A stretch of DNA of 64,000 bases from Branchinecta lynchi (GCA_023053575.1 JAKZAP010000016.1:18618030-18682029); one strand, 5' to 3'. Shown: positions 1 to 13,822, numbered from the stretch's first letter. The notes: generated from the letters alone by a model not told the origin. Program-made: numbers and translations.

Positions 1-204
1 TAACGAGTTGTCCCGTATGAACTAGAAATACTGCTAGGACGACCCAGACCAGTAACAGATTTCAACCATCATTGCCCACTTAGCAATACATATTCATTAG
101 ACCTTAGTCGCTCCGAACAAAGATTGGCCCTCAATAACTTCAGAACAGGCTCTTACCAGATACCTGTTCAAAGGTGTTATCGATTCTTCACAACCCTTAT
201 TACG

Positions 205-440
205 AATGAATGAACTCTTTTATTTACCCACTTCTATAAAATAAAAATAGTGGAGTACATAGAGAAAAGAAAGAAAAACAACTAAATTAGGATACAAATT
301 TACACTTCGAAACACTTCAAACAAACAGACAAGACCGGGATGCGGAGAAAACACCGCGATCTACAGATCGTCAAGTTTAATAGTTGTATTTGTGACTGGG
401 AAGTTATTTATAATTTTTCGGTTTTTAGCCTACACCAAGT
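205..440 (-). repeat. Family T repeat, copy 1
   Basis: ACATAGAGAAAAGAAA, ACAGACAAGACCGGGATGCG and TAATTTTTCGGTTTTTAGCC recur in the same order at 38340-38770. Looks like a retroelement 3' region; class unknown. Nothing else is seen in 1-780. Confidence 0.45.
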
Positions 441-786
441 TGGCATGTAGAGGAGGAATTTACAGCTTACTGTTTGAAACTGTTAACTAACCAATAAGGT
501 AAGGTACAATTTTATTGACAACTATGAAAACACTCAAGTTGCATAAAAGCCACAGACATGGAGACATCTTACTCATGACCTATATTTAGCGGTTAAAGAG
601 TTAATATAGTTTAACGCGTGTGTATAATTTTATTTTCTTGTATATGTAGCATTATTTGGCCAGATTGTTTTTTTTTTGTAGTGTCCTGTTGGGCCAATTT
701 GTTTGTATTTATTTCAGTTTATACTCTCCGATATTGGATGTCAATAAAATATTTGAATTTGAATGCCAGTAAGAAAGTAAATAATT

Positions 787-1141
787 ATTATATGGACCCC
801 TTGCACACACCCCCCTTGCACAGCCTAACTAGGCTGTGCGTTCAACAAATAACACACGGTTTTGGCTGTTTTAAGCCTTTTCCGAGACCCGCTGACTTAT
901 AGCGAAAACAGGGGAACAATTTACATAACCATTTTTTCTGATGGACAAATTTCTCGCAGACAACCGTCGACAGCGTGATACACATCGAAGGTAGCAAAAC
1001 ACGGCAAGTAAGAAAATGAGCGTGGTTTTGTTAGAGGGGTTAGTATGTACCGTACGAATTGGGGATCTCCGGGTTTAGAAATATATGGAGTGAATATGGA
1101 AGTAGGTTGCGTTAGTATTGTACGTAACACAGGTCCTTTAA
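787..1141 (-). mobile_element. Family G element copy 1 (TTAA-ended)
   Basis: About 355 bp. The right end ACAGGTCCTTTAA carries TTAA at 1138-1141; the left end GGACCCCTTGCAC matches the other end of copy 57303-57664. Interior includes CGGTTTTGGCTGTTTTAAGC and TATACATTTCT-type blocks shared by all copies. Small frames across it are not genes. Confidence 0.6.
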
Positions 1142-1149
1142 CAATAAGT

Positions 1150-3770
1150 TAATGTAGGTACCGGTTAGCTCTTGGAGCGTGAGTTGGCTTGCGATAATAT
1201 AATTTTAACCGCACAATTTTTTTCTGGGGAGGCGAGGGGGTAGCCTTCTATCCCTGAAATCGGATTTGACATGTGACAGGTTTGGTCTTACAAAAACTGG
1301 TTTGGCTTCAGTCAAAGGAACCTGGACATTGATCTTCACATTGTGCTACAGGCTTAGTCCTCTCTGGCTAAGAACAGGGATCTCTTGATTATTCTTGGTT
1401 TCACCCTCTGTAACGGGCAAATACTGTCCGAACTTTGAACTAACAGTAAAGAAAATACAGAAGGGCAAGTAAATGGGGCGCGGGGGGAGGAGGGAAAGGG
1501 AATATGAGCGAATTAAACGTGTAAATATTTATTGTTTCCAACTGAAATTTCATCTCGAGTGTAGTCTATCTATCAAACCATATGTTCTTAGGCCACGTAA
1601 TTGATTGATGATGGTATTTTGGTTAAAGTTTTAGGTAGGCTAGATATTCATTGAGGCTGGTGTAACTTTTGTTAAACAAATTGAATGCTGAATTTTGTGT
1701 CAGTTGTAGAACTATTATTTATATTTTAATATATTTCTTCTACTATTTTTCGCATATTATAGCCCGGATTTTTTCGGCTGTAAACGTTACAGGAGGAAAG
1801 TCGAGAATTATGTTTTTTTTTAAATTATTAATTGTTGGCCATTCTAGTTATTAATCATCTGCAGCCCAGGATTTACGAGTTTCCTTATGCTACAAGTGTG
1901 TTATTTTTATTTTATCTTCGTTTTGTTATTCATGTTTAGATAGAACAAAAGAAACCTAACCTAACCTCTCACTCTCACACATCTATTAGGGTTTCAGATT
2001 TTATGAAATATTTTTCATTAGATATCTAATACATTCATATTTTCTTTTAGTTTTACCGAACCCCAAAAGCATTTTCTAAGCTGTATATTGGCGCGAAATC
2101 TGGCTGGTATACTGGCGCGGGTATCAGTCGAAATGAAAATAGTTCATAATTACATTTTTCCACAGATGTTCGCGGGAGCCTCTTTGAATCAAATCCCTCT
2201 GTCTCTCGCATACCTTTTAGAATTTTAGATTTTCCGAAATATTTTCCTTGGATATCTGTCGCCACAATTGGCCGTATCAGCCCCAGATCGCTGTGTGCTG
2301 GCAGCCAATCGGGCCGACAGTTGGCTCGAAACTCGACCGGAAAAAAGATCTTGCAGACTGCAAGGGAACTGTCATGTATAGAGGATTCCATTTATTTCGA
2401 TCTGGCAAGATTAATGACTCTCACTTGACAAATAACAAATGATGTTCCGTATCTTATAGATGAGCGGGCGAAAGGGTTCGGTGTAGGGACTCTGAGACCG
2501 CCGAGAACAATAACAACAACAGAAGTGACAGGCACAAAATATGTTTATCACAGAAACAAAGTTAAGAAATTAAATTCTATCTCAACCTTCTTACAGCTTG
2601 TCCTGTTATTATTGTTCTCTTTTGAATGAATCAATTTCACGGCTCAACGAGACTGGTTCCTCAAACAATGAGTTATCTATGAATAAATGTAATGAAACTA
2701 TTTCTGTTAAACTGTCTTGCCGAATTAATAATGATAACATACTATCTAGTAGATAGATAGACTAGATAACTAGTCTATCTAGTTCGAGATCTAGTTATTA
2801 GACGTGGACAATAATCCTACTATTAATGTTGTTTAAAGGATCTATATGTGGTATCACACAATTTAGACAGACTAAACTAATTTTTACTGCACTACCATGT
2901 ACAAACAGGGGCGGTTTGAAGGGCTTGGGCATGGGGGGGGGGGGGAAGACTTCAAAATATGAGAAAGGCTAAAAAAAACAGCATTAACGTTATTAACGTT
3001 ATTAAGTTCTAAAACTTTACGGAAAATGCCATTGTAGTAATAAAATAATAAACAAGGAATCAGACGATGCCGTTCATATCAAATTTCCATCGAGAGAAGG
3101 CAAGCCTCGGTACCAGCTTCTGATACATCTACCCAAGACAAACTAAAGTGAGCGCCGCAGTCGAATTTTTTTCAATCCGAGCAAAATTCAACTACTCCTT
3201 TACAACTTCTACCTTTTAATGGAGCTTATACCCCAAATTTCAAGCTTAAAACCGTGCATAAATGATGCACACTTGTGTGTCAGGCAAACATTTATTTCTT
3301 GTCACACAAACTCTTGCTTTTAACGTGGCTTAGATCCCAAGCAGCAGCTTTTACCGTATGTACCCAAGACAAATTCAAACTCAGCGCCGCAGACGATTTT
3401 ATTTGTAATCCGACCTTTTTCTGGCATTTCTAGCTTTTAGGGTGGCTGAAATCTTAGAACTAACACCTCACACAAATTACGGGCATTCAACACGATAGCG
3501 AGTAGGCTACTATGAAAGACGGCACAGGTAAAGTCTTGCGAAACGTTTTAAAGGCTGTCTACGATATCACATATCTGTCCGTGCCCTGATTTACCACAAG
3601 TTGGCACGTGGTAGTGCTTCCATTTTGAATTTAGACCACACAAGAATAGTGCAATGATCAGGTCCATCATACAGTGCTTACAAAGCCGGTTTATGTGCAA
3701 ACATACTCCGCAAACCATTTAAAAAAAAAATTAACCTGTTTGTTGTTAAGATATGGAGATTTTTGCACAA
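1150..3770. other. No gene recognised
   Basis: Minor features only: an AGATAGACTAG / CTAGTCTATCT inverted repeat near 2755-2780, a 12-base G run near 2934, and a 232-bp spaced pair of TACCCAAGACAAA..CAGCGCCGCAG blocks (3128, 3360). The 112-residue minus frame 2053-2391 is not recognised. Confidence 0.5.
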
Positions 3771-3779
3771 AACCAGACA

Positions 3780-4640
3780 GGATGATGTTGAAACGTGTTT
3801 TCAACGCCACAGCGTGAAAATCATGATTTGATAACGTCATTTATGGCACTCTGACAAGTTCAAAACATACAACTGTCATTCTAACAAGCAAAAACACACG
3901 ATATTTCGTAACCTAATGACTGATCTCTATACTACCATACGACCAGAAATAGGTCACTTGCTGTCGAAATTCCCCTAAATGCCTCATATATGTTGAAAAC
4001 TTACAACTGTCTCTAATATACGACTAGAAAATCTCTTTGCTGACGCTGGACGTGTCAAGGAGTGGTGTTGGGGACCGGGTACTGACGGGGGAATACGCAT
4101 ATTTCCATTTGTATGAATGGCATGTAGTGAAGTATAAATACTGTATTTATTTGAAGAAGTCTCTCCATCCCGTGCATTACGAATTTGTCTTCTCAGCCGG
4201 GCTCTGGACATTTTGTTATTTAGTTTGTAATTAAAAAGAACCTGAACCTGAACCTTTGTAAAGTACAAGGAGAAACGGGTAATTTTCAGGGAAAAATCGC
4301 GGGTAAGTCATTCCGGTAAGATACGGCTGTGATTCTGACAAACTGAAAACATAAAACTGTGAATCTGACAAGCTAAAACATACTAAAAAAATTTACGGAA
4401 CAATATGACCAGCAACAGGTCATTTGAAGGCGAAGTTGAGGATTTGCTTTGTCTGCCTTTATCTGGCAAGGTCAAAACTGGCGACTGTCTCTAACTTGCG
4501 ACTAGAAAATCCCTTCGGAAAGTACGACAAGAAACGGGTCTTTTCAGGCGAAAGTCGCGGTTGATGTCATTCTGGCAAGCTCAAACATACGACTTTCATT
4601 CTGGAAAACTCAAAACATACTGACGAAAAAGGCTTTATTT
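3780..4640. repeat. Degenerate tandem repeat with an inserted retroelement tail
   Basis: Motifs ATTCTGACAAGCTCAAAACATAC, ACGACTAGAAAATC and ACGACCAGAAATAGGTCA-type recur through the region at irregular steps. A foreign block at about 4040-4258 ends in three GAACCT units, like a short retroelement tail, and splits the array. Confidence 0.45.
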
Positions 4641-4813
4641 TTCCAACAGGTTCCAGATTTCGGCCGGATTCCGAAGAACGGATCACAGTGAGTGCCGTTA
4701 TATTTTATTGATTTAAACATATTCACAATGGGACTATTCGCTCCCTCTGTGAAAACCCGATGTGAACCGAAAGGTAGTATTTCAAATGAACCTTTGCTTA
4801 CAGCTAAATACCG

Positions 4814-5180
4814 AGGGGTGGCCTACTCTCCGGACCTTGCCGTACACTCTTTCCAGGCACCGGCCAAAATCAGCAGTGCGGTCACCGGTAACGACCATAA
4901 GTTAGGCGAGTCCTCATTCAAACGCCTCTAAACATGCGGATTTTAATGTTCTAAAACGTGGAAACCGGTGTACAGCTGGTCTAGACCGGTGCACCGGGCC
5001 TTGTACTGGCACTTGCTGTACACTAAAATCGTGAGTAGGCAACCCCTCGCTAAATACAGAAGAACACGTGGAAACCGGTGCCAGCTGGTCTAGACCGGCG
5101 TCGGCACCGCCTTGCACCGGGCACTTGCTGTACACTAAAATTGAGAGTGGGCAACCCCTCGCTAAGTGCAGAAGAACACG
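4814..5180. repeat. Family L repeat with 110-bp tandem duplication
   Basis: Units start at ACGTGGAAACCGGTG (4956 and 5066) and hold CAGCTGGTCTAGACCGG, GGCACTTGCTGTACACTAAA and GGCAACCCCTCGCTAA. Relatives lie at 49150-49290 (matches 4830-4975) and 54580-54800. Confidence 0.65.
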
Positions 5181-6216
5181 ACTGGATAATAGGCCTCTCG
5201 TTTTAGTTTCGTTTTACGACAAGCTTTATTATCTCCAGGTTTGATACGTAAGTTACACTCGGTGGGATAAGTTATTCGATGACCATTCAATAGTACACCT
5301 CGAATAGTAGCATACATAATATTATTATATTTGATCATTCCTAAATTTCTGGTTTTCTGCGGTTCCAACCCAAATATTCGTAAAGGCAAAAACTTATTAA
5401 CAACTATTGAGCAAGCTTTTGAATCTGTATCAAAACTTGGACATCTACAGGATACCTTGCTATTTACGCCCCCCCCCCCTTGAATGAAAGATGTGCATGC
5501 AATTACAGCCTCTACAATTACCAAACGTGTGAAATTGGACCTTGATTGAGCTCTAACATTATTCTCTATAATATACTATTTTTTTCCGTTTTGTTTGAGC
5601 AAGGATCACAGCATTCGCGGATTTATTTGCGCTACAAGGTTAACGCAAACAGTTTAGGCGTTTGCACCAGCATTTTGCTGCCGTCTGTTTTTGCGCTCTG
5701 CTTGGCGTAGTATTTTGCGTAATAGAAGTAAGTGGATGACATTTATATATCAATAAATGTAGTCAGAATGGATGTATTTTGATATTCCACACGCGATCCT
5801 GATTTCCTAGTAATTTCTTGTAATTTTACTAGGAATGGAGCAAATATATGTGTGGCAGAAACAGAAGGATATGCTGTACTCCCAACCTGCCTGACACTTC
5901 CCTACCCTCTCACGTCGAGACCGTAGGTTCAAGTCCCATAACGCAAATAGTTTCAGCATGAACAGAAACATAAAATCAAAGGAGATATATCCACAATTAC
6001 CTTAAATCCGACTGTCCAGCGACAAAAGTGCCAATGCTCATATAGGATGTTCACCCTAGTTAGCCCCCTCCCCCCTCCAGGGCGTCGCGACACCTTCCTG
6101 ATAGGGCGGAGGGGGGGGGGTGAGAATTGTATCCTTTGCAGAAACTCTAGAATACTGTTGTGTTCTGACTTCAATTATGCGTTACAAACGACAGTAAACA
6201 AAAAATATGCTCGTTA

Positions 6217-6425
6217 AAGTTTAACTGAAAAGGCAGCTTATTTTTACATCTGATATTTGAATACACTCAAATATTTTGACTCATCTTAGCGATTTTGTAT
6301 TTTTCCACCTGGGGCTCTAATAATAACTTTCAGAGTGTGCGCTGATTGCATGACAAACCAAAATTCATCCAGACGCGGAGAATTTGAATTTAACAAAGGC
6401 CTGCATTTCCAGGGCTAAAGATGTG
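6217..6425 (+). mobile_element. Family M, left half only
   Basis: Left end AAGTTTAACTGAAAAGGC after TA, then about 200 bp similar to copy 2 (AGAGTGTGCGCTG, CAGACGCGGAGAATTTGAAT). The right half and right end are not found. Confidence 0.6.
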
Positions 6426-6696
6426 AGCGATGTGGTGCCACGTGGTGTACATCGTTTCTGGGAGTGAGCGATCCCTTGGTTTATCTCCTAGTCTCTCCAG
6501 GTTGAATCACAACCGCTTGATCAGATTCACAGCCTTCGCTATAGAATCTTTGGTATCGGACCGGATTCCAAGTGGGTACCCACTTCAAAAAGAAATGTAC
6601 AGTAATTTCCCGGTTGGTCCCATGGTGACTGTAAAGTGGTGCCCACCAAGTGAGCAACCCCTCGCCCGATCTGGCTTAGTTGTCAATCTGATGAAG

Positions 6697-6926
6697 AATT
6701 CATCGCGATCTAGCGAGGGGCAGGGGGGGGGGGGGCTCCTGGAGCTGGAAGTTACCACTTGCTTCTGTTTTGGTTATCTTGGTCAGAATAGGATACAACT
6801 TTTGGCTATTGAAAAATTCATCGTGATCAAGCGCGGGGGGGGGGGGGGCTCCTGGAGCAGCAAGTTACCACTTAATTCTGTTTTGCCTATATCGGTCAGA
6901 ATAAGATACAACTTTTGCTTGGTACC
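6697..6926. repeat. 118-bp tandem duplication with G runs
   Basis: AATTCATCG(C/T)GATC at 6697 and 6815, each followed by a G run of 12-13 and CTCCTGGAGC. The 183-residue + frame 6430-6981 crosses both units and is rejected as a gene. Confidence 0.7.
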
Positions 6927-7434
6927 AGCATCCAGCGGCTATGTTAGACACAGGCGGTATGTTGTCCGACATATTGACTGATCTGTGCGATCAATTTCAA
7001 AGGGTCAGCAAATATGTCGGGATGAGCGGCGCAAAACGTGCCATCGCGAATGCTTCTTAGGTAGCACCCAACGCACGTGGGCCACCCTTTACGACTAATC
7101 GATAACATATAACAATGTCACTTACAAGTAAGGGGCTCCGATGGACAAAATGTAGTGCTAATTTGAAAACCCTTTAGGAATTATCAATTTGAAACGACTC
7201 AGCTGGAAGCGATTAAATCTGGTCACCCCATAGTCACGTACTGAAAAGCCAACTTTTTGAAGAAAAAAATCACCGGGATGGAAAACCGTGAAAGAAAATG
7301 GGACAAACTAAACTAGTACAACAGGCCGTGATATGCAAGGAGGCCGAGATGGGAAGTTGCGGATATTTGTTACCTATGGGCCGAAAGCTTTTATCGCGAA
7401 ACCCTGTATGAAATAAAATAAAACAAGAGCTACG

Positions 7435-9421
7435 AGCTCATATGGCACTTGTTACGAGTAGGTGGTACAAGAAAGTAGATGAGAATGTCACAAAATCCCC
7501 CCTTCAACCCCCCTAGGACTGGACCTAGAAATAAGATATCTAATTTCACGCGAGCCTGAGCATTTACTGGGCATCGCCTCAGATAATCTAGGGCGAATGT
7601 TTCACCATACCAGTTTGATTCCTAGGAGTGCCGTACTATTGCCGGGACGCGCCTCGCCCTCAAACTTCCGTACCAGGGCCGAATCTGGTTCAGCCACATA
7701 TACAGATTATCTAAGGCGTCTTCTCGTACCGGCTATCAAGTTTCACTCAGGTCAAAGCTTTTTTTGGGAAACTCCGGTAACCCCCCCCCCCCCCCCCACA
7801 CACATACACCGTGTTCAGATCCGGTCAGGACCCTCAGACATGTCATCTAAGACACATGGTCTGTATTTCTTTCCGTCTGATTCAAATCCCTCCATCTGTT
7901 TGACCCCCCCCCCCCCCCAGTACAAATCCTCCCACTGTGGTTGAATACGACTAGGACACATAAACTTCACATCTCTGACATCTTCTCTTCTCGTCCTTCA
8001 AGCTTGACTCGAATCGGAACATATCTGCAGATTTACGGTTTCCGTCTGACACTCCTTCCTTTACCGTTGCCGGATCCGGTCCGGATTCCAAATAACAAAC
8101 TAGGCACCATAAACTCGGTACTGTCCAACTTGCATTCGAGTCGGCCATTCGTTTGGTTTTAGACAAAGTCACAAAGTTTACGTTACTCCCCCCCTCTCCA
8201 GCTACCCCAGCCAATGCTGCATGTGGTTCGGAGATATGTTTTGCACATCTAGGTCATTAGTTCTTATCACCCATAAAGTTTCACTCGAATAGGACCACCT
8301 GTCCGCAAACTCTGCAAGTCAGTAATTTCCGGATTCCCCTTCCCTTAACTCCCCCCAAAATGGCCGGATGCAGAAACATACATTTTGCTAGGGCATTGTG
8401 TCAAGTCTTTAATTCTATTTAGTCGGGTCACTAATATGCCTGCATAGTTTCATCGTCCTTAGCACATCGTCGGATCCTAACTAGCGATCGCCGGGATTCC
8501 CCGAAACCCTCTCCGACTCCAACTAAAGAGCCCCAATATAATGTGGTTCGGTCAAGAATCTATTAACGGCTCATGATTGTTCTTCCCACCAAGTTCATCC
8601 CGATCCCTCGGCGCTAGGCGTTTCACAAATATTCCCGTGTCCCCCTTCAACGCCCCCCCCCCCACAAGTATCGAATCCGATCTGGGCTTGACATGGAAGA
8701 TCTGAGACGACAACTTCCACTTGCCAAGTTTCATTCAAATCCGATCGCCAGTTCGACAGTTATGAATGCCATAAGATTCCGGATTCCCCATCCCTCCACT
8801 CCTCCCATGATGATCGGATCATGCAAACGACTATTGTCGACTCAGTTTGTTCGAGTCCCTACATGGCGAGCCCAGTTGCATCGTCCTAGTATATCAGGAA
8901 GTACCGGATTCACGGATAATCAGAAATCTCCCCCCCCCCTCAATTCCCCCCATAGTGCTAAAATTTGATCCGATTATGTCAATGATGTATCTAGGACTTG
9001 TGCTTGCTCTTCCCACAAAGTTTCATCCTGATCCCCCCACTCTAAGCGTTTCCCGAGATTTCAGGTTCCCCGCTCCACCCCCACCCCCCGCTGTCCCTGG
9101 ATCCGGACAGATTTTATGTGGATTGCCTGAGACACGAGGTCTTTCTAAATACCAAGTTTCATTAGGATCCGATCACCCGTTCAAGAGTTATAAATACCTC
9201 GAGATTCCGGATTCACCTCTCTCCACTCCTCCCGCGATGCTCGGATCGGGGAAGTGACTATTTCCAGCTTAATCATTTGAGGTCCCTGATACGCCTGACA
9301 AGTTTCATCGTCCTAGCTTTTGTGGAAGTGCCCGAACTAGCAAAACCCGGACCGACAGACCGATGGACGGACAGAAATTGCGATCGCTATATGGCACTTG
9401 GCCGAAGGGCAAGTGCCATAA
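7435..9421 (-). repeat. Family D palindrome/tandem repeat, copy 1
   Basis: Read on the minus strand it starts with a hairpin (ATGGCACTTGCC/GGCCAAGTGCCAT, 9393-9421), then a short GTCC/GTCT tract, then about 2 kb of degenerate tandem units (about 400 bp) holding GATGAAACTTGG, CGATCCGACCAT and a G run. The frames of 73-136 residues here (7597-9257, +) follow the repeat and are not genes. Confidence 0.7.
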
Positions 9422-9647
9422 AAAAGCTTGTATCGCAAAATCATGTGTCTGTTTTTGTGCGGGGGGGGGGGGGGGGGGTAAAATGAGGACGAATCTATAG
9501 AGTCTACTACTTTGTTCGAGAAAGACTGGTATCCGAATAAAACCTTTGGTCTTGTATACACAGCTTTTGTGATGTGACAATCTGTTAGTTTTCATCGTTT
9601 AAATCTATATAGGTTACACGTGTAGTAATGGTGACAAGCTAAAACCT

Positions 9648-9951
9648 GAAAGAACCAGTCGTACCTGTAATTATGCAACCTACTTCCGAATTGCATTCAT
9701 CAATTCTTAAACCTGCTGACATGATTTCACATGTTACATTCTAAAACCCACTAACAATACCACACTAATCTTTGCACTTGCCACGACCCACGACTTTCCA
9801 TACACTTTATGCTGCCGAAATGTGTTCGCGTATCATTCTACTGATGCGCAAAACTGGTTATCTGAATTTTGCAGAGTCTTTGCTGGAAGTCAATGGGCTT
9901 GGGAAAAGGCTTGAAACATCCAACGCTCTAGATAATTTGTTAAAAGTCTAG
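9648..9951 (+). mobile_element. Family G relative
   Basis: Starts AGAACCAGTCGTACCTGTAA, contains CAACCTACTTCCG, TTTGCACTTGCCACG and GGGAAAAGGCTTGAAACA. Same subfamily as 57661-57935, opposite strand. Short duplications at the border are not clear. Confidence 0.45.
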
Positions 9952-10405
9952 TTCTACAGTATTCAAGTAGTTTTAATATTGGAACACAAACAGTAAATTG
10001 TGCGAGGTGTGGTTTATCGCCAAATGAATTAATAAATTAAAGTTAGTGTGGCCGGTGAGGCGGAAAGACTAACGCTAACGGAAAGAATCACAGATTGTCA
10101 AGCAGAATTCGCGGAATGGACAGTTTGCCATTTTCCAAAGGTCCTCCTTTGGCTGTTGTGAACAGATATAGTAAGATAGATCCACAAAGTTGATGAGTAG
10201 AAAACCTGCGATCTAATTCCCAAGCAACGGAACTTTTGCTTCGACTTTTTGCACAGGACTTTTGAGTAGAAAGAAAGTAGAAAGTAGAGTCATTTTTTCT
10301 CCTAATAACCCTATGGACCTATGTTTTACTAGCTCTTTGTCACAAGTCTTGACAATCAGACGATGGGGGACTTTCAGAGACTAGTCCGCTTGGAGCGCAG
10401 AACTG

Positions 10406-10562
10406 CACTGTAAACAGTTTCTCTAAATAAGGATGCAGTATTTGCTACTTGGATTAATCTTATCTCTATTGGGATAACATTAATCAGAATTGGGGATAAT
10501 CTTATCTCAATAAATACAAGATTAATCCCAGTAGCAAATACTGCAAGATTTTTTTTACAGTG
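10406..10562. mobile_element. Short hairpin MITE with CACTGTAAA ends
   Basis: 157 bp. Outer ends CACTGTAAA / TTTACAGTG; inner perfect 15-bp arms TGCAGTATTTGCTAC (10434-10448 and 10531-10545), extending imperfectly through GGATTAATCTT. Would fold as a long hairpin. The stretch left of it (GAGACTAGTCCGCTTGGAGC) recurs at about 45375. Confidence 0.5.
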
Positions 10563-13160
10563 TGGAATAAAACAATTTTGCGGCATGGACGATCCAAAAA
10601 TCGTAAACCAATGATAGGTCTTTGCCCCTGTGTTGTTATTATTCTTTATACTCTGAACGGCGGTTTACGTCCGACTTGAGATCATTATATGGTAGCGTTC
10701 GAGCGGCGGCAATATTCAACCTTCGAAGGTGTATTTAGGATCGTAGTCTTTCGTTTAGGGAAGTCGATTCCTTTTCTTTGATACTTACTTTATTAATTCC
10801 TTAGATTATAACTTGTCACAGTCAGCACGTAAGGTGACCTACAAATACAGACATACGTCTCGCTACAATAAACTCTCGGAATCATCTAGCAATCGTCTCT
10901 TTCAATTCAACACTCGGACTCTTCTACTCGCTTCGAGCTTCACATACAATTCCTGTTTTCTTACTGCGTCGGAGCTAACCTTTAAAGTTCACCTAACCGC
11001 AGTCACTAACATCCGCGAGTCTAGTCTGGAGTGCGACAGCAGGATATTGGAAAACCACGAAAGATTATTCTTACTAATACTGATCCCACAGCTCGAATTA
11101 TTCCGACTGATAAGAGAGCTAATTTTGATATTCTAAATTCTAAAATACTATTCGTAACAGTCGCAATGACTTCGTCATGACAAGAATTCTACGAGCGTGT
11201 GAAAAATAAGAAAACAGCTGACCCCACACAGAATTATTGACGTAGGCCTGGGTTCTGGCATTTGAATTTAGCCCCAATAGATGATCTGTTAAACGACTGT
11301 TTATTTTCTTTGGGCCGAGCACTGGCGTCGAATGAGCGGTCGGTTGCCTTCTGTCTATTTTACGTAAAGAGACTTCAGAAGGATCGGTTCGGATAAAAGC
11401 AGGTATAGCAAGGAAGAACTGTATTGTCGCTAAGCGTGTACGCAGAAAGTCAACAAATAAAGGCTTAATTTTACTGGCAAAACAGACTGAACGCGTGTTA
11501 ACTGCAGCCCAGTGCTTCCACTTGCTCATTTTCAAAATCCTGCCGCGATCCCCAAAAATCCTGAAAAATCCTGCTCGGAAAGCCCAAAATCCTGCGAAGA
11601 AATCCTGCCATAAAAAAAAAAAAAAAAAAAAAAAATCCATAGTAGTTGAAGGGATGGTCTTTAAGACTATAGTTGGAGGATTCGGACAAGCGCAGCTGAA
11701 TTTGTTTTCTCTATCGTTTGGGAGGTCAAGACGTCACGTCAAATACTGAGACTACCATTAAAGAGGGAGTCACTAGGATGTACCGATAAAAGGCAGAGAG
11801 TCAACGATTGTATCTTCATCCTTGCTTTGGCATTTTTTCTCAAAATTTTCTGTCTGCGCTGAAGAAAGGAGGCGGTTGTCCTCCGGAAATGTTCGCCTTT
11901 TATCTAAGTATATTCGTTGGCCTTTACAACCCCATTTTTGTTGGTTTCTTCCTTGATGTTTTGTGATATGTCAGGCCAATGTGGTTTACGAAATTATCTT
12001 TTATATCTTAAATATATTTTAGGAATGCGATAAAAGCACAAGAGCCCATTGAAACTTCGATAGTTCCGTTGGAAACAGCCAGTCAGCATACACTGAGATA
12101 AATGATGACTGGATGTCCCTTGTCACGTCAGATTATGCAGTTAAAGAGATCCTGATTTTCATAAAAGCACTCTCCTCCAGGCTAAACTGAATATTTAACA
12201 CCTGGATGCGCATCAGTGTCTTAAACCTTATGACGAATTCCGGGAATATTTATGTTATGCCCCTTAAGTTTAAGATTTACGTTTAAGGTTTAACGAGAAC
12301 CGCTAAATATTGGCGAGGAAAAATAAAATATGTGTTAATATGTAAATAATGTTAACAATAACATATGCAAACTTAATAAGCAGAGAAAAAAGAAAGGAAA
12401 GAATTCGCGAACACGTAACACTTAAAAGACTCAGAACAGAAACATCCAGGGTCCCGGTTATGACGTTGAACTTCTGACTGTATAGCTTAGCCTGGCTTGA
12501 GTCTTTGAAGTTTTCAATTCAATTCAAGACTTTTATTCCGGTCAGAAGCCATAAACAAACACTACAACAAACACACAAACAAAAATAAAGAACTTATTAG
12601 GCTACAACACCACGTAAATTAGCCACAACCGTCTTTTGTATACAGATTAACCCAAACGGGCAAAGACAGGCGAAGCCACGGGTTGCATAATGCCACAACT
12701 ATGCAATTTTGCGATAGTAGCAACCGATTTCTTAGAGATGTACGATGCGAAAAGTTTTCCTGAAAAGGGCTGAGATAAGACAGCCTAATTACCCATCACT
12801 CATTCACTTAAAGAGGCTTGAAGACCCGATGAAAATGTGTTACTTTGTTGCATAGCTATTCACGAATAACCCATTTACATATAGTGGAATTTCCTTGTCG
12901 GATTTGTGGTGCCTGTACGAGCTTTTACCAATGCTGTATGCCTGGCGAAAACGATTTACAAGAAATAAGTGGTCACGCAGTGATCTACCTTCCGCGAGCT
13001 GGTCACCGACCACTGAAAAGCTGCGTTTGTGTTGAGATTCAAATTTTTCGCGTCATAGTAGAATTTTCGACGGCCGGATATATTCTGAACATCATACTAG
13101 AGCAAATAGTGAAAAACAAAAAAAACCCTTAACACAATCTAAATAATGCAGTGTGTTCAG
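10563..13160. other. No gene recognised
   Basis: Apart from the poly-A region, a possible retroelement tail near 12515 (CAATTCAATTCAAGACTTTT) and AT-rich sequence. The frames 10813-11136 (+) and 12845-13132 (+) have no recognisable family or motif. Confidence 0.45.
11612..11636. repeat. Poly-A run of about 24
   Basis: Preceded by several AAATCCTGC repeats (11536-11608). Responsible for a 166-residue minus frame with a poly-Phe start, which is not a gene. Confidence 0.7.
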
Positions 13161-13200
13161 TTTAATGACAGAAAAATAATTTGGCTTTTCAGTTAAACTT
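13160..13200. mobile_element. Family M, right end only
   Basis: GGCTTTTCAGTTAAACTT ending at 13200, followed by TA. No matching left end could be placed, so only the terminal part is claimed. Confidence 0.35.
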
Positions 13201-13401
13201 TAAATCACGGCCATTGTCGCAAAACTGCATTATCCGAAGGGTTAACAGACGAGCAAGAATCGTGTCCTCATTGTTTTCCCAGTTCATAGAAAATCTTTTG
13301 GTATTAAATTAAGTTGCTGCAGAATGAATTCCCAGGAATTGTAGATAGATTTCGCAGTTAGATTGGTTCGCCACTTGAGAACCAACCTCCATCCCTCCCC
13401 C

Positions 13402-13589
13402 CAAGGGTATCCAGGAGGGGGAGGCTAGGGGGTTGACCCCCCCCCCGAAAAACACAAAATTAATTATTTTTATAGGCTTTTCCCCAAATCTATCTGTTTT
13501 TTGTACTTTTTTCTCCGACCAGCAGGCAACCCCCCCCCCCTGAAAGTCAAGCCCCCCCCCCCCGCAATAAATTCCTGGATACGGGCCTG
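13402..13589 (-). mobile_element. Family A MITE copy 1 (hAT-like)
   Basis: Minus copy with a degenerate left end (CAAGGGTATCCAGG) and a good right end (CCTGGATACGGGCCTG). Interior has the family core and three C runs. The flanks are C-rich, so the target duplication cannot be judged. The 122-residue frame across it is a by-product of the repeat. Confidence 0.8.
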
Positions 13590-13822
13590 CCCCCCCCCCC
13601 TTCACAAGCGGGACAATGAGAAGTAGGAAGGTGTTGCAAAAATCAGGAATAGGATGATCCTGTCGAGAAGAATACAAGTCTCTGAAATATTTGGAACACC
13701 GATCTTCCTAACAATAATTGTATTCCTATGTTTTTACTCAACTTGTTTTCCCCGTGGAATTATCTTATTTGTTTTATTCAATTTTGTTGCCCGTGAACAA
13801 CAAAGTGATAAACACGCAGTTT

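Noticed and set aside
5162..5524. 120-codon minus frame
   Set aside because: No recognisable motif; crosses a C homopolymer and borders the family L repeat.
6430..6981. 183-codon open frame on the + strand
   Set aside because: Spans a 118-bp tandem duplication with G runs read as poly-Gly; no family resemblance and no supported splice or start context.
11140..11640. 166-codon minus frame with poly-Phe
   Set aside because: Created by the poly-A run and AAATCCTGC repeats; no domain.
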